Assembly (NCBI GenBank): GCA_020442225.1
Contig: JAGRKR010000228.1
Coordinates: 1 to 8,193 of the forward strand
Reading direction: 5' to 3'
Length of the DNA stretch: 8,193 bases
Source: Hyphomicrobiaceae bacterium
GTDB taxonomy: Bacteria > Pseudomonadota > Alphaproteobacteria > Rhizobiales > Hyphomicrobiaceae
Shown here: in pieces, positions 1 to 6,693 of the stretch
How positions within the stretch are numbered: position 1 is the first letter of the stretch
Layout: each line of letters starts with the position of its first letter
Translations under genes and position numbers: made by a program
The notes under the pieces: model-generated
What the model was told of the DNA's origin: nothing
What the model saw: only the letters and a program-made list of their open reading frames with translations
Databases searched by the model: none

Positions 1-307
1 TTGATCTGCACCTCTACTGTCTTTGAACGTTTAAAACTTTGCACCAGCCTTCGCCAAGCTTACAGTCCCTCGGGCTCTCCGGACGCTCTTCCGCTGTCTC
101 ACCTCACGACTAGGGCGCGTTCCTCCCACGCCGCACCGGCCGCAGGGCTCCCCCGGCCTTGAAACTGAACGATGGTTTCTTACCTGTTGTCACAGCGTAC
201 GGAGCGGCAAAGCGGGGTGTGCCCGCAGCCTTCCGGCGCTACACTGGACCACATCGCCCGTCGTGCTGCCCCCCAAAGCGGCTCGCCGACACCGAGGTAC
301 CGACGCC
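1..307. other. Leader/intergenic region before the TPR gene, no supported gene
   Basis: No reading frame here has a credible start, ribosome-binding site and protein-like composition; the frames that cross it are arginine/proline-rich shadows of the TPR gene. The first 45 bases are less GC-rich than the rest and contain TTTAAA at 30-35. A TTGAAA at 159-164 could be a -35 box for the TPR gene, but the only spaced -10 candidate (TACCTG, 181-186) is poor, so no promoter is called. GAGGT at 294-298 is the ribosome-binding site for the gene starting at 308. Confidence 0.5.
11..57 (-). promoter_or_regulatory. Possible divergent promoter and ribosome-binding site at the left edge
   Basis: Read on the minus strand, TTGGCG (positions 57-52) is followed after 16 bases by TTTAAA (35-30), a loose -35/-10 pair. 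Further on, AGAGG (15-11) resembles a Shine-Dalgarno sequence placed so that a start codon would fall at or just beyond position 1. No coding sequence of such a gene lies inside the window, so this is only a suggestion of a divergent neighbour. Both boxes are imperfect and could be chance matches in a locally AT-richer stretch. Confidence 0.18.
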
Positions 308-2041
308 ATGGCTGCCCGATCGCTGATCGCCACGCTTCTCGTGTGCGCCGCCACGCTTCCCGCCCTCGCCGACCCCGCGAGCCAGGACTGCCACTCGCGC
401 GATTCCGGGCGCGCCATCAGCGGCTGCTCGTCTCTCATCCAGCAGCGCACCGATCTCGAGACGGCCTACCGCAACCGCGGCCGCGCCTACCTCCTCAACA
501 AGGAGTTCCAGCGCGCCATCGCCGACTTCACCGCCATCATCGACATGCGTACCGGCGACGCCACGGCCTATTACGACCGCGGCCTCGCCTTCTTCCTGAG
601 CGGCGATCGCAAGCGGGCGCTGGCCGACTTCAACAGCCTGCTGGCGGCCAACGGCTCGTTCACGGAAGGCTTTTTCGCGCGCGGGAACGTGCATCTGGCG
701 CAGGCCAGCTACAATCTTGCCATTGCCGACTACGAGGCGGCCATTCGCCTCGCGCCCCGTCACAAGGATGCCTATCTCAATCTGGGCTACGCCTGGCTCG
801 GCAAGACGCAGCCGGACAGCGCCATCGCCGCCTTCACGAGCGTGGTGACGCTGGACCCTAAGGACGTCCGTGGCTACCTCGGGCGCGGCCAGGCCTTCCA
901 GGGCAAGGCGGACTACGTTCGCGCCATCGCCGACTTCGACGCCGTGCTCAAGCTGGCACCCGAGAGCGCCGACGCTTATCTCGGACGCAGCCTCGCGCAC
1001 TACTCGCGCGCCGACTACAAGCAGGCCATCGAGGACGCGACCAAGGCGCTCGAGCGCCATCCGCCGGGGCCGGGCATCGCGCGCGCCTTCCTGACGCGCG
1101 GCATGGCGCGGCTCTATAGTGGCTCCGCAAACGAGGCCATCAGCGATTTCGCCATCGCGCTGCGCGGCGATCCCGAGACGCCGCTCAAGTACGCACTCCT
1201 GATCGGGCGCGCCCATGCGCTCTCCCAGCGCGGACGCCTCGACGAGGCGGCCGCCGACATCGATGCCGCCATCGCGCTCAATCCGAAGGGCGCCAGGGCC
1301 TATATCAAGCGGGGCGACATCAACTCCGAGCGCGGCCAGCGTCAGGCGGTGCTCAAGGATTTCGACAGCGCCGAGCGCCTCTCCCACGACGACGCCGATC
1401 CCTTCGTGCGCATCGACGCCTGGATCGCGCGGGCCTATTCGCTGGCCCGCGCCGGCGAGACGAAGGCCGCCCTCGACGCCAACGCCCGGGCCGTCGCCGC
1501 GAGACCCGACTACGCCAGCGCCTATATCGGGCGCGGCTGGACCCACTACTACGCCGGCGACCTCGACAAGGCCGTGGCCGACTTCGAGAAGGCCATCCTG
1601 ATCAATGCCAAGTCACCCCATGCCCACAACGGCCTCGGCCGGGCGCTCTGGCGCAAGGGCGATCTGGCGGGAGCCATGAAGGCGCTCGATGCCGCACACG
1701 TGCTGTCCCCCACGCGCTGGCAGGTCTTCCGCGACCGCGGCCTCGTGCAGCAGGCCATGGGCAAGTGCGAGGCCGCCGTCGAGCAACTCACCCGCGCGAT
1801 CACGCTCAACCCGGCTTTCGCCGAGGCCTACGTCTACCGCAGCCGCTGCTATCGGGCGCAGGGCAAGACCGCCCTCGCGGAGGCCGACATGACGACGGCT
1901 CGCAGCCGCCTGACTCCCGACCTCGAAACGCGTGCGCTCCTCCTCGACCAGGACGGCGGCACGCGCGGCCAGCCGGCTGCACCAGCGCGCTCGCCCTCTG
2001 CCGGCTCCTCGCCCGCGGGATCGCTGAGCTCACCGCGCTGA
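308..2041 (+). CDS. Exported TPR-repeat protein
   Basis: 577-residue protein built almost wholly of tetratricopeptide repeats, a helical scaffold used for protein-protein binding. Residues 1-21 form a signal peptide: a short basic start (MAARS), a hydrophobic core and an AxA cleavage motif (A19-L20-A21, then DP), so the mature protein is expected in the periplasm. Residues 22-50 carry a Cys pair (C28, C40) in a degenerate first helix hairpin. From about residue 51 to 538 some 14 repeats of about 34 residues follow, many with the form RGxAxxxxGxxxxAIxDFxxAIxLxP (for example near 58-84, 192-219, 408-437). The tail after about 545 is Gly/Pro/Ser/Ala-rich and probably disordered. The ATG at 308 is preferred over an in-frame GTG at 263 because GAGGT lies 9 bases upstream and the signal peptide then begins properly; the extra 15 residues from 263 are basic and would bury it. 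There is no lipobox before C13. Family assignment is firm; partner and pathway are unknown. Confidence 0.9.
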   Translation: MAARSLIATLLVCAATLPALADPASQDCHSRDSGRAISGCSSLIQQRTDLETAYRNRGRAYLLNKEFQRAIADFTAIIDMRTGDATAYYDRGLAFFLSGDRKRALADFNSLLAANGSFTEGFFARGNVHLAQASYNLAIADYEAAIRLAPRHKDAYLNLGYAWLGKTQPDSAIAAFTSVVTLDPKDVRGYLGRGQAFQGKADYVRAIADFDAVLKLAPESADAYLGRSLAHYSRADYKQAIEDATKALERHPPGPGIARAFLTRGMARLYSGSANEAISDFAIALRGDPETPLKYALLIGRAHALSQRGRLDEAAADIDAAIALNPKGARAYIKRGDINSERGQRQAVLKDFDSAERLSHDDADPFVRIDAWIARAYSLARAGETKAALDANARAVAARPDYASAYIGRGWTHYYAGDLDKAVADFEKAILINAKSPHAHNGLGRALWRKGDLAGAMKALDAAHVLSPTRWQVFRDRGLVQQAMGKCEAAVEQLTRAITLNPAFAEAYVYRSRCYRAQGKTALAEADMTTARSRLTPDLETRALLLDQDGGTRGQPAAPARSPSAGSSPAGSLSSPR

Positions 2042-2164
2042 CACGGCCGCCGGCCCGCGCACGGGAGCATTGACCCCGAGGCCATGCATCGGCGACAACC
2101 CACCCTGCCCCGCCACGACAGCGCGCGGGGCAATGTCGCCGCAGTCACTCGGGATCGCACCTTC

Positions 2165-3352
2165 ATGACCAAGTCCGGCCAGAGCCATGGCCCTCTCACC
2201 GGTGTTCGCGTGCTGGAGTTCGGGCAGATTGCCGCCGGCCCCTTCGCCGGCTCGCTCCTCGCCGATCTCGGCGCCGACGTCGTCAAGGTCGAGAACCCCG
2301 TCGGCGGCGACGGCATGCGCGGCTGGCCACCGCTCAGCGAGAACGACACCGGCGAGGCGTTCAGCGAGAATTTCGCCTCGGTCAATCGCAACAAGCGGTC
2401 GATTGCCGTCGATCTCAAGGACGCGGAAAGCCTGGCGCGCCTGAAGCGCCTCACCGAGCGCGCAGACGTGGTCCTGGAGAACTTCCGCGCCGGCGTGCTG
2501 AAGCGGCTCGGCCTCGGCTACGAGGCGCTGGTGGCGAGGAACCCCCGACTGGTCTACTGCTCGATCTCCGGCTACGGACAGCAGGGTCCCTACGCGCAGA
2601 AGGGCGCCTTCGACGTGACCGTCCAGGGCATGAGCGGGCTCATGAGCGTCACCGGCGAGGAGGGGCGGCCGCCGGTCAAATGCGGCGTTCCCGTCGCCGA
2701 CTTCTGCGCGGGTCTCTACGGCGCTTTCACCATCACCGCCGCTCTCATGGAGGCGCGCAGCAGCGGCAAGGGGCGTTTCATCGACTGCTCCATGCTCGGC
2801 GCGCTGATCGGCGTCGCGGCCTTGCAGACCAGCGAGTACTTCGGCACCGGAAAACCCGGCCGCCTGCTCGGCTCGGCGCATCCACGCAATGCGCCCTACC
2901 AGGCGTTCAGGGCCGCCGACGACTATTTCATCATCGCCGCGGGCAACGACGCGCTCTGGCGCGAGGTGACAGAGGCGGTGGGCCGGCCCGAGCTCGCCGG
3001 CGATCCGCGCTTTCTCACCCAGCCGCTCAGGGCCCGCAACCAGGCGGAACTCGCCGAGATCCTCACGGCGTGCTTCGCCAGCCGCAGCGCCCGTGACTGG
3101 CTCGAGGAGATGGACCGGCGCGGCGTTCCCTGCGCTCCGATCAACACCTATGCCGAGACGCTCGGCGATCCACACGTGCAGTCGATGGGGCTCGTGCGCG
3201 ACCTCGTGCTGCCGAACGGCGTCGCGACGCAAACCACGGCGTTTCCGATCGCCATGACGGATTTTGCCTTCACCGTCCGCCAGCCGCCCCCGCGGCTCGG
3301 CGAGCACACCGGTGAGGTCATGGCCGAATGGCTGGCCGACGAGAGCGCGTGA
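2165..3352 (+). CDS. CaiB/BaiF family (family III) CoA-transferase
   Basis: 395-residue cytoplasmic enzyme of the family III CoA-transferases, which move coenzyme A between carboxylic acids through an aspartyl-CoA anhydride; the alpha-methylacyl-CoA racemases share the fold. The N-terminal signature LTGVRVLEFG...AGPFAG...LADLGADVVKVE (residues 11-44) is typical, followed by NRNKRSIAVDLK (74-85) and the ENF/GYGQQGPY region. D179, in PVADFCAGLYGA, aligns with the catalytic Asp of formyl-CoA transferase and CaiB. The C-terminal part has the usual HPRNAPYQAF and GVPCAPINT elements. Length matches the family (about 400). An in-frame ATG at 2084 would add 27 residues (MHRRQPTLPR...) with no resemblance to the family. 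The ATG at 2165 fits family alignment, although its ribosome-binding site (GGGA, 2151-2154) is weak. It stands alone: no acyl-CoA dehydrogenase, decarboxylase or second CoA-transferase is adjacent, so the substrate cannot be told. Enzyme family is secure; specificity and racemase versus transferase are open. Confidence 0.9.
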   Translation: MTKSGQSHGPLTGVRVLEFGQIAAGPFAGSLLADLGADVVKVENPVGGDGMRGWPPLSENDTGEAFSENFASVNRNKRSIAVDLKDAESLARLKRLTERADVVLENFRAGVLKRLGLGYEALVARNPRLVYCSISGYGQQGPYAQKGAFDVTVQGMSGLMSVTGEEGRPPVKCGVPVADFCAGLYGAFTITAALMEARSSGKGRFIDCSMLGALIGVAALQTSEYFGTGKPGRLLGSAHPRNAPYQAFRAADDYFIIAAGNDALWREVTEAVGRPELAGDPRFLTQPLRARNQAELAEILTACFASRSARDWLEEMDRRGVPCAPINTYAETLGDPHVQSMGLVRDLVLPNGVATQTTAFPIAMTDFAFTVRQPPPRLGEHTGEVMAEWLADESA

Positions 3353-3431
3353 CGCCTGCGACACTGATGCCACGCCCCGCTGCCGCTGCGCTGCGACACA
3401 GCGGATTTCCCGCCTCCTGCAAGGACTTGAT

Positions 3432-3443
3432 CAGGCATGCCTG
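3432..3443. repeat. Perfect 12-bp palindrome CAGGCATGCCTG
   Basis: A perfect inverted repeat in the gap between the CoA-transferase gene and the marR-type gene, about 75 bp upstream of the stronger candidate operator. It could be a second regulator site or chance; it lacks the TTG/CAA and CTAG elements of the palindrome at 3516-3542, so it is not obviously bound by the same protein. Confidence 0.3.
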
Positions 3444-3515
3444 CCCTGTCGCGGCACGACGGGGCGCAATTCGTTAAGAGCCCCGCCGCTGCGGCGTTGC
3501 TGACCGGCGATTTCG

Positions 3516-3542
3516 TATGCTAGACAATAGTTGCCTAGCTTA
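3516..3542. promoter_or_regulatory. Candidate MarR-family operator (imperfect palindrome)
   Basis: Two 9-base arms, GCTAGACAA (3519-3527) and TTGCCTAGC (3531-3539), are inverted copies of each other with a single mismatch, around the centre TAG (3528-3530). Symmetry continues outward with TA at 3516-3517 and 3541-3542. The site ends 17 bp before the start codon of the MarR-family gene, and the locally AT-rich run here is where a promoter would be expected: TATCAT (3541-3546) and GACAAT (3523-3528) are possible -10 hexamers and TTGCTG (3497-3502) a possible -35. MarR dimers generally bind palindromes of about 16-20 bp, often with TTG/CAA half-sites, and commonly autoregulate. The palindrome is directly visible; its use as operator for the downstream gene is inference. 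Confidence 0.65.
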
Positions 3543-3545
3543 TCA

Positions 3546-3555
3546 TTGGCGCCAA
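3546..3555. repeat. Perfect 10-bp palindrome TTGGCGCCAA
   Basis: This inverted repeat lies between the candidate operator and the start codon at 3560, so it would be near the transcription start or in the very short leader. It repeats the TTGG/CCAA style of half-site and could extend regulator contact, or base-pair in the mRNA close to the ribosome-binding site (AAGG, 3554-3557). Chance occurrence is possible at this GC content. Confidence 0.3.
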
Positions 3556-3559
3556 GGTC

Positions 3560-4060
3560 ATGACCCAGGACGACGAGCGCTACATCGGCTTTCTCATCTC
3601 CGACACGGCCCGCCTGCTGCGCACCGTCTTCGACCGGCGCGTGCGCAAGCTCGGCATCACGCGCTCGCAGTGGCTCGTTCTCGTTCGCCTGCATCGCCGT
3701 CCGGGCGCCAGCCAGTCCGAGCTGGCGGAGATGCTCGAGATCGAGCGGCCGTCCGCCGGACGCCTCATCGACCGGCTCGAAGCCAACGGCTGGGTCGAGC
3801 GACGCACCGATCCCGGCGACCGCCGCGTCAACCGGCTCTACCTGACCCCCCGCGCCGAACAGGTACACATGGATATCTGGCCGGTCGCCCAGTCGACCGT
3901 CGAGGATGCGCTTGCCGGCCTCTCCGGCGCCGAGCGCCAGCAGCTCGCGGACCTCGTGCGCCGCGTCAAGGCCGAGTTGCAGCTTCAGCTCGGCGGTGAT
4001 GCCGGTACCGATGCCGCCAGCGCCAGCGACAGCGACTCGTTCGCGGAGGAGCTGTCATGA
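3560..4060 (+). CDS. MarR-family transcriptional regulator
   Basis: 166-residue winged helix-turn-helix regulator, expected to act as a homodimer in the cytoplasm. The wHTH covers about residues 35-100: SQSELAEMLEIE (51-62), then the recognition helix around RPSAGRLIDRLEANGWV (63-79), then the wing RRTDPGDRRVNRLYLT (81-96) with the family's D-x-R core (D87, R88, R89). Flanking helices 8-30 and 112-142 would form the dimer interface. The last 20 residues are Ala/Ser/Asp-rich and probably unstructured. There are no cysteines, so thiol-oxidation sensing of the OhrR type is excluded and ligand-driven release is more likely. The start at 3560 gives a full-length MarR N-terminus although its ribosome-binding site (AAGG) is only 2 bases away. 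The stop overlaps the next start (ATGA at 4057-4060), so it is co-transcribed with the efflux adaptor and most likely represses the operon through the palindrome at 3516-3542. The family is clear; the inducer is unknown. Confidence 0.93.
   Translation: MTQDDERYIGFLISDTARLLRTVFDRRVRKLGITRSQWLVLVRLHRRPGASQSELAEMLEIERPSAGRLIDRLEANGWVERRTDPGDRRVNRLYLTPRAEQVHMDIWPVAQSTVEDALAGLSGAERQQLADLVRRVKAELQLQLGGDAGTDAASASDSDSFAEELS
4045..4050 (+). promoter_or_regulatory. Strong ribosome-binding site for the EmrA-type gene
   Basis: GGAGGA lies 6 bases before the ATG at 4057 and within the end of the MarR-family gene. With the ATGA overlap this supports translational coupling and fixes the start of the adaptor gene. 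Confidence 0.8.
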
Positions 4061-5124
4061 GGCCACTGCCGCGCGGCGCGCTGCGTCTCATCCTGCTCGT
4101 CGGCATGCCCCTGCTCGTCGGCGCGGTCAGCGTCTTCTTGTGGCTCTCGGGCGGACGCTACGTGTCGACCGAGAACGCCTACGTCAAGGCCGACATCGTG
4201 CAGATGGCCGCCGAGGTCTCGGGGCGCATCGTCAAGGTGGCCATTCGCGACCACGCCCGCATCGCCAAGGGCGACCTGCTCGTCGAGATCGATCCCGTTC
4301 CCTACGAGCTGGCCCTGAAGCGCGCGGAAGCCGAGCTCGACGCCCTCCGCCAGCAGGTCGCCACGCTGAAGGCCAGTTACGAGGAAGCACGCACGGAGCT
4401 TGCCGAAGCACGGGGACGCTCCGCCTATTTCGCACAGCAGGCCGCGCGCAACCGCGAACTCGCGCGCCGCGGCGTGGTCTCGTCGAGCAAGCTCGAGGAG
4501 ATCGAGAACAGCGCCTCCGCCGCCCGCGACCGCGTCGCCGTGGCGCGAAAGAAGCTCGAGCGCGTGCTGGCCAGCATCGGCGGCTCCGCCGACGTGCCCG
4601 TCGACGATCATCCCCTCGTGCGCGAGAAGCAGGCGCTGCGCGACCGGGCCAGGCTCGATCTGGCCAAAACGCGCATCGTGGCTCCCGTGGACGGGATCGC
4701 CGTCAACATGAAGCTGCAGCCCGGCGAGCAGGTGAAGGCGCAGGTGGCGCTGTTCTCGATCGTCGCCGCGCACCAGGCCTGGATCGAGGCGAACTTCAAG
4801 GAGACCGATCTCACTCACGTCACCGTCGGCCAGAAAGCCACCGTGGTGCTCGACATCTATCCCGGCGTTTCCTGGCAGGCGGTCGTCGAGAGCATCAGCC
4901 CGGCGACGGGAGCCGAGTTCGCCATCCTGCCGCCGCAGAACGCCTCCGGAAACTGGGTCAAGGTCGTGCAGCGCCTGCCGGTCCGCCTGCGGCTCGTGAA
5001 GCGCCAGCAGGGCCCCTCCCTGCGCGCGGGCATGACCGCGACGGTGACCATAGACACCGAGCGCGTACGCCATTTGAGTGATATCATCGGCACGGGCGAT
5101 GCCGTTGCCATGCGGCGCAAGTAG
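4057..5124 (+). CDS. EmrA/HlyD-type membrane fusion (periplasmic adaptor) protein
   Basis: 355-residue periplasmic adaptor that links an inner-membrane transporter to an outer-membrane channel. A basic cytoplasmic start (MRPLPRGALR) precedes one membrane anchor at about 11-31. Residues 38-60 (STENAYVKADIV...VSGRIVKV) form the first half of the biotinyl-lipoyl domain with the EmrA-like T-x-x-A-Y-V motif. Residues 84-171 are a long alpha-helical hairpin rich in Glu, Arg and Ala with heptad character. TRIVAPVDGIAV (205-216) is the second lipoyl half. ANFKETDL (245-252) and the run from SPATGAEF (281-288) through NASGNWVKVVQRLPVR (295-310) are hallmarks of EmrA/HlyD adaptors of MFS-type pumps rather than of RND adaptors. 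It is the second gene of the cassette, coupled to the regulator upstream and followed by the MFS gene. No outer-membrane TolC-like gene is in the window, so the third component would come from elsewhere. Confidence in the subfamily is high; the cargo is unknown. Confidence 0.92.
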   Translation: MRPLPRGALRLILLVGMPLLVGAVSVFLWLSGGRYVSTENAYVKADIVQMAAEVSGRIVKVAIRDHARIAKGDLLVEIDPVPYELALKRAEAELDALRQQVATLKASYEEARTELAEARGRSAYFAQQAARNRELARRGVVSSSKLEEIENSASAARDRVAVARKKLERVLASIGGSADVPVDDHPLVREKQALRDRARLDLAKTRIVAPVDGIAVNMKLQPGEQVKAQVALFSIVAAHQAWIEANFKETDLTHVTVGQKATVVLDIYPGVSWQAVVESISPATGAEFAILPPQNASGNWVKVVQRLPVRLRLVKRQQGPSLRAGMTATVTIDTERVRHLSDIIGTGDAVAMRRK

Positions 5125-5156
5125 CGCGGCGCAGACCGGGCGCGCCCACTGCCGCC

Positions 5157-5172
5157 AGAGGGGGATCGCCTG
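5157..5172 (+). promoter_or_regulatory. Shine-Dalgarno-like AGAGGGGGA before a possible CTG start
   Basis: This purine run (5157-5165) is the only good ribosome-binding signal between the adaptor stop codon (5124) and the transporter. The codon at suitable distance in the transporter frame is CTG (5170-5172); no ATG, GTG or TTG occurs in that frame between 5125 and 5236. Either a rare CTG start is used, or the signal is fortuitous and translation starts at GTG 5236 or ATG 5281, both of which lack a visible ribosome-binding site. Confidence 0.35.
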
Positions 5173-5235
5173 AGCCGAACCAACGCACAGAACGACGAGA
5201 CGGCGCCTGCGGCCCGCCCGTCGCCGGCCGCCTAC

Positions 5236-6693
5236 GTGCGCGAGAAGCTTGCTGCGGCGCTCGTCACGCCCGTCAAGGCCATGCGGTGGGCCTACCTGCC
5301 GCTGCTCATGGTCTATTTCGCCTACGGCGCCCTCGGTCTCATCGGCATTGCCGAGGCCTTCTGGATCAAGAAGGCGCTCAAGATGACACCGGCGGAGCTG
5401 GCCGCGCTCAACGTCTGGCTGACGCTGCCGTGGACCATCAAGATGGTGTTCGGCTCGCTGGTCGACAGCGTGCCGATCCTCGGCTCGCAACGTCGCGCCT
5501 ACGTCTTCATCGGCGCTGGCCTGATCGCCCTCGGCATGGTCCTGCTGGCGGCTGCGGCGGCCGGCGTCGTGACGTCGGTTAGCCTGGAAGCCCTCTTCGT
5601 CACCGCTTCGGTCGTGACGGTCGTCGGCGTCGTCCTCCAGGACGTCGTGGCCGACGCCATGAGCACGGAGGTCGTGGCCCGTGTCGAGGCCGACGGCGTG
5701 ACACCGCGTCCGGAAGGGGACGTACAGCGCGATCTCGCCATGGTGCAGGTGCTGGGCCGGCTGGCGCTGTCGCTCGGCATCTTCTCGGTGGCCGGCCTCG
5801 CGGGCCTGATGGCCCAATGGTTCTCCTACACGAGCGTCTTCCTGATCGGCCTCGCCGTGCCGCTCATCTCCGTGACCGGCGCCCTGCTGGTCCGCCTCGA
5901 CACCAGCGAGCGCCAGCCCATCGATTGGCGTATCCTCGGTGGCGGCCTCGTGTTCGGCGCCGCCGTCATGGCGCTGGCGCTCGGCAAGGTCCCCTATGGC
6001 CAGGAGATCATCTTCCTGCTGTCGATGACCGTGGTCACGGTCATGCTGACCCGCGTCACCGGCGATCTCGACCTCGAGGCCCGCCGACGTATTTTCTACG
6101 CCGCCATCATCATCTTCCTGTTCCGCGCCACGCCCGGCGTCGGCGAAGGCTACCGCTGGTTCACGATCGACCGCCTCGGCTTCGACGAGGCCTTCTACGG
6201 CGTGTTGCAGCAGACGGGCGCGGCGCTGGCGCTGCTCGGCACCTGGTTGCTGTCCGACCTCATCACCCGCCAGCGGATCGTGCGCGTGCTGCTCTGGCTG
6301 ACGGTGCTCTCGACCCTGTTCACGCTGCCCAACCTGGCGCTGGCGCTCGGCCTGCACACGGTGACGGAGCCCTTGCTCGGCATCGGCGCCAGAACCATCG
6401 CGCTCATCGATGCCGCCGCCGAATCGCCCTTTGCCCAACTCAGCATGGTGCCGCTGCTGACGCTGGTCGCGATCAACGCCCCCGCCGGTCGTCGCGCCAC
6501 ATGGTTCGCCCTCATGGCCTCCCTGATGAACCTTGCGCTCGTCGCCGGCTCGCTCGGAACCAAGTATCTGAACCTGCTCTTCCACGTCGACCGCGGCAGC
6601 TACGACACACTGCCGGCGCTAATCACGACGGCGATGCTCTTGGGCCTTATCATCCCCCTCACGGCCATAGTACTGTTCGGTCGTCGGACCTGA
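5236..6693 (+). CDS. MFS transporter with BT1 (folate/biopterin transporter) family features
   Basis: 485-residue integral membrane protein with about 12 hydrophobic segments (roughly 20-42, 57-73, 86-108, 118-138, 175-193, 198-218, 233-250, 257-272, 286-297, 319-340, 347-372, 402-415, 420-441, 461-481; some may be half-helices). Residues 64-90 (LPWTIKMVFGSLVDSVP, then GSQRRAYV) match the BT1-family signature between helices 2 and 3. RATPGVGEGYRWF...LGFDEAFYGVLQ (297-325) and AQLSMVPLL...FALMASLMNLAL (400-435) resemble its later conserved blocks. Family members move folates, pterins or other small metabolites by proton- or ion-coupled transport. Here the gene follows an EmrA-type adaptor in the place where a DHA2 pump normally sits, which points to export. 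The start is uncertain: GTG 5236 is given, ATG 5281 is possible, and a CTG at 5170 has the best ribosome-binding site. The gene is in the same frame as the adaptor gene. An MFS-fold transporter is certain, BT1 membership likely, substrate unknown. Confidence 0.88.
   Translation: MREKLAAALVTPVKAMRWAYLPLLMVYFAYGALGLIGIAEAFWIKKALKMTPAELAALNVWLTLPWTIKMVFGSLVDSVPILGSQRRAYVFIGAGLIALGMVLLAAAAAGVVTSVSLEALFVTASVVTVVGVVLQDVVADAMSTEVVARVEADGVTPRPEGDVQRDLAMVQVLGRLALSLGIFSVAGLAGLMAQWFSYTSVFLIGLAVPLISVTGALLVRLDTSERQPIDWRILGGGLVFGAAVMALALGKVPYGQEIIFLLSMTVVTVMLTRVTGDLDLEARRRIFYAAIIIFLFRATPGVGEGYRWFTIDRLGFDEAFYGVLQQTGAALALLGTWLLSDLITRQRIVRVLLWLTVLSTLFTLPNLALALGLHTVTEPLLGIGARTIALIDAAAESPFAQLSMVPLLTLVAINAPAGRRATWFALMASLMNLALVAGSLGTKYLNLLFHVDRGSYDTLPALITTAMLLGLIIPLTAIVLFGRRT

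Noticed and set aside
263..307. GTG at 263 as start of the TPR gene
   Set aside because: It has no ribosome-binding site and would put 15 basic residues in front of an otherwise complete signal peptide; the ATG at 308 has GAGGT at good spacing.
341..355. Lipoprotein lipobox around C13 of the TPR protein
   Set aside because: The residues before the Cys (L-L-V) lack the required small residue (Gly/Ala/Ser) at -1, and a normal AxA cleavage site follows at residues 19-21.
239..1546. 435-codon minus-strand frame opposite the TPR gene
   Set aside because: Also codon-aligned with the sense gene, and its Gly/Ala/Val/Arg-rich composition is what antisense of GC-rich codons gives; no family motif or ribosome-binding site.
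2030..3373. 447-codon minus-strand frame opposite the CoA-transferase gene
   Set aside because: Codon-aligned antisense shadow of a gene with intact catalytic motifs; the protein shows no recognisable domain.
3985..6585. 866-codon open frame on the minus strand, antisense to the adaptor and transporter genes
   Set aside because: Its codons are exactly in register with those of both sense genes, so a stop would require the rare sense codons TTA, CTA or TCA. Its product is low-complexity (His/Gln/Glu/Arg/Asp-rich), and it spans two genes with clear family motifs.
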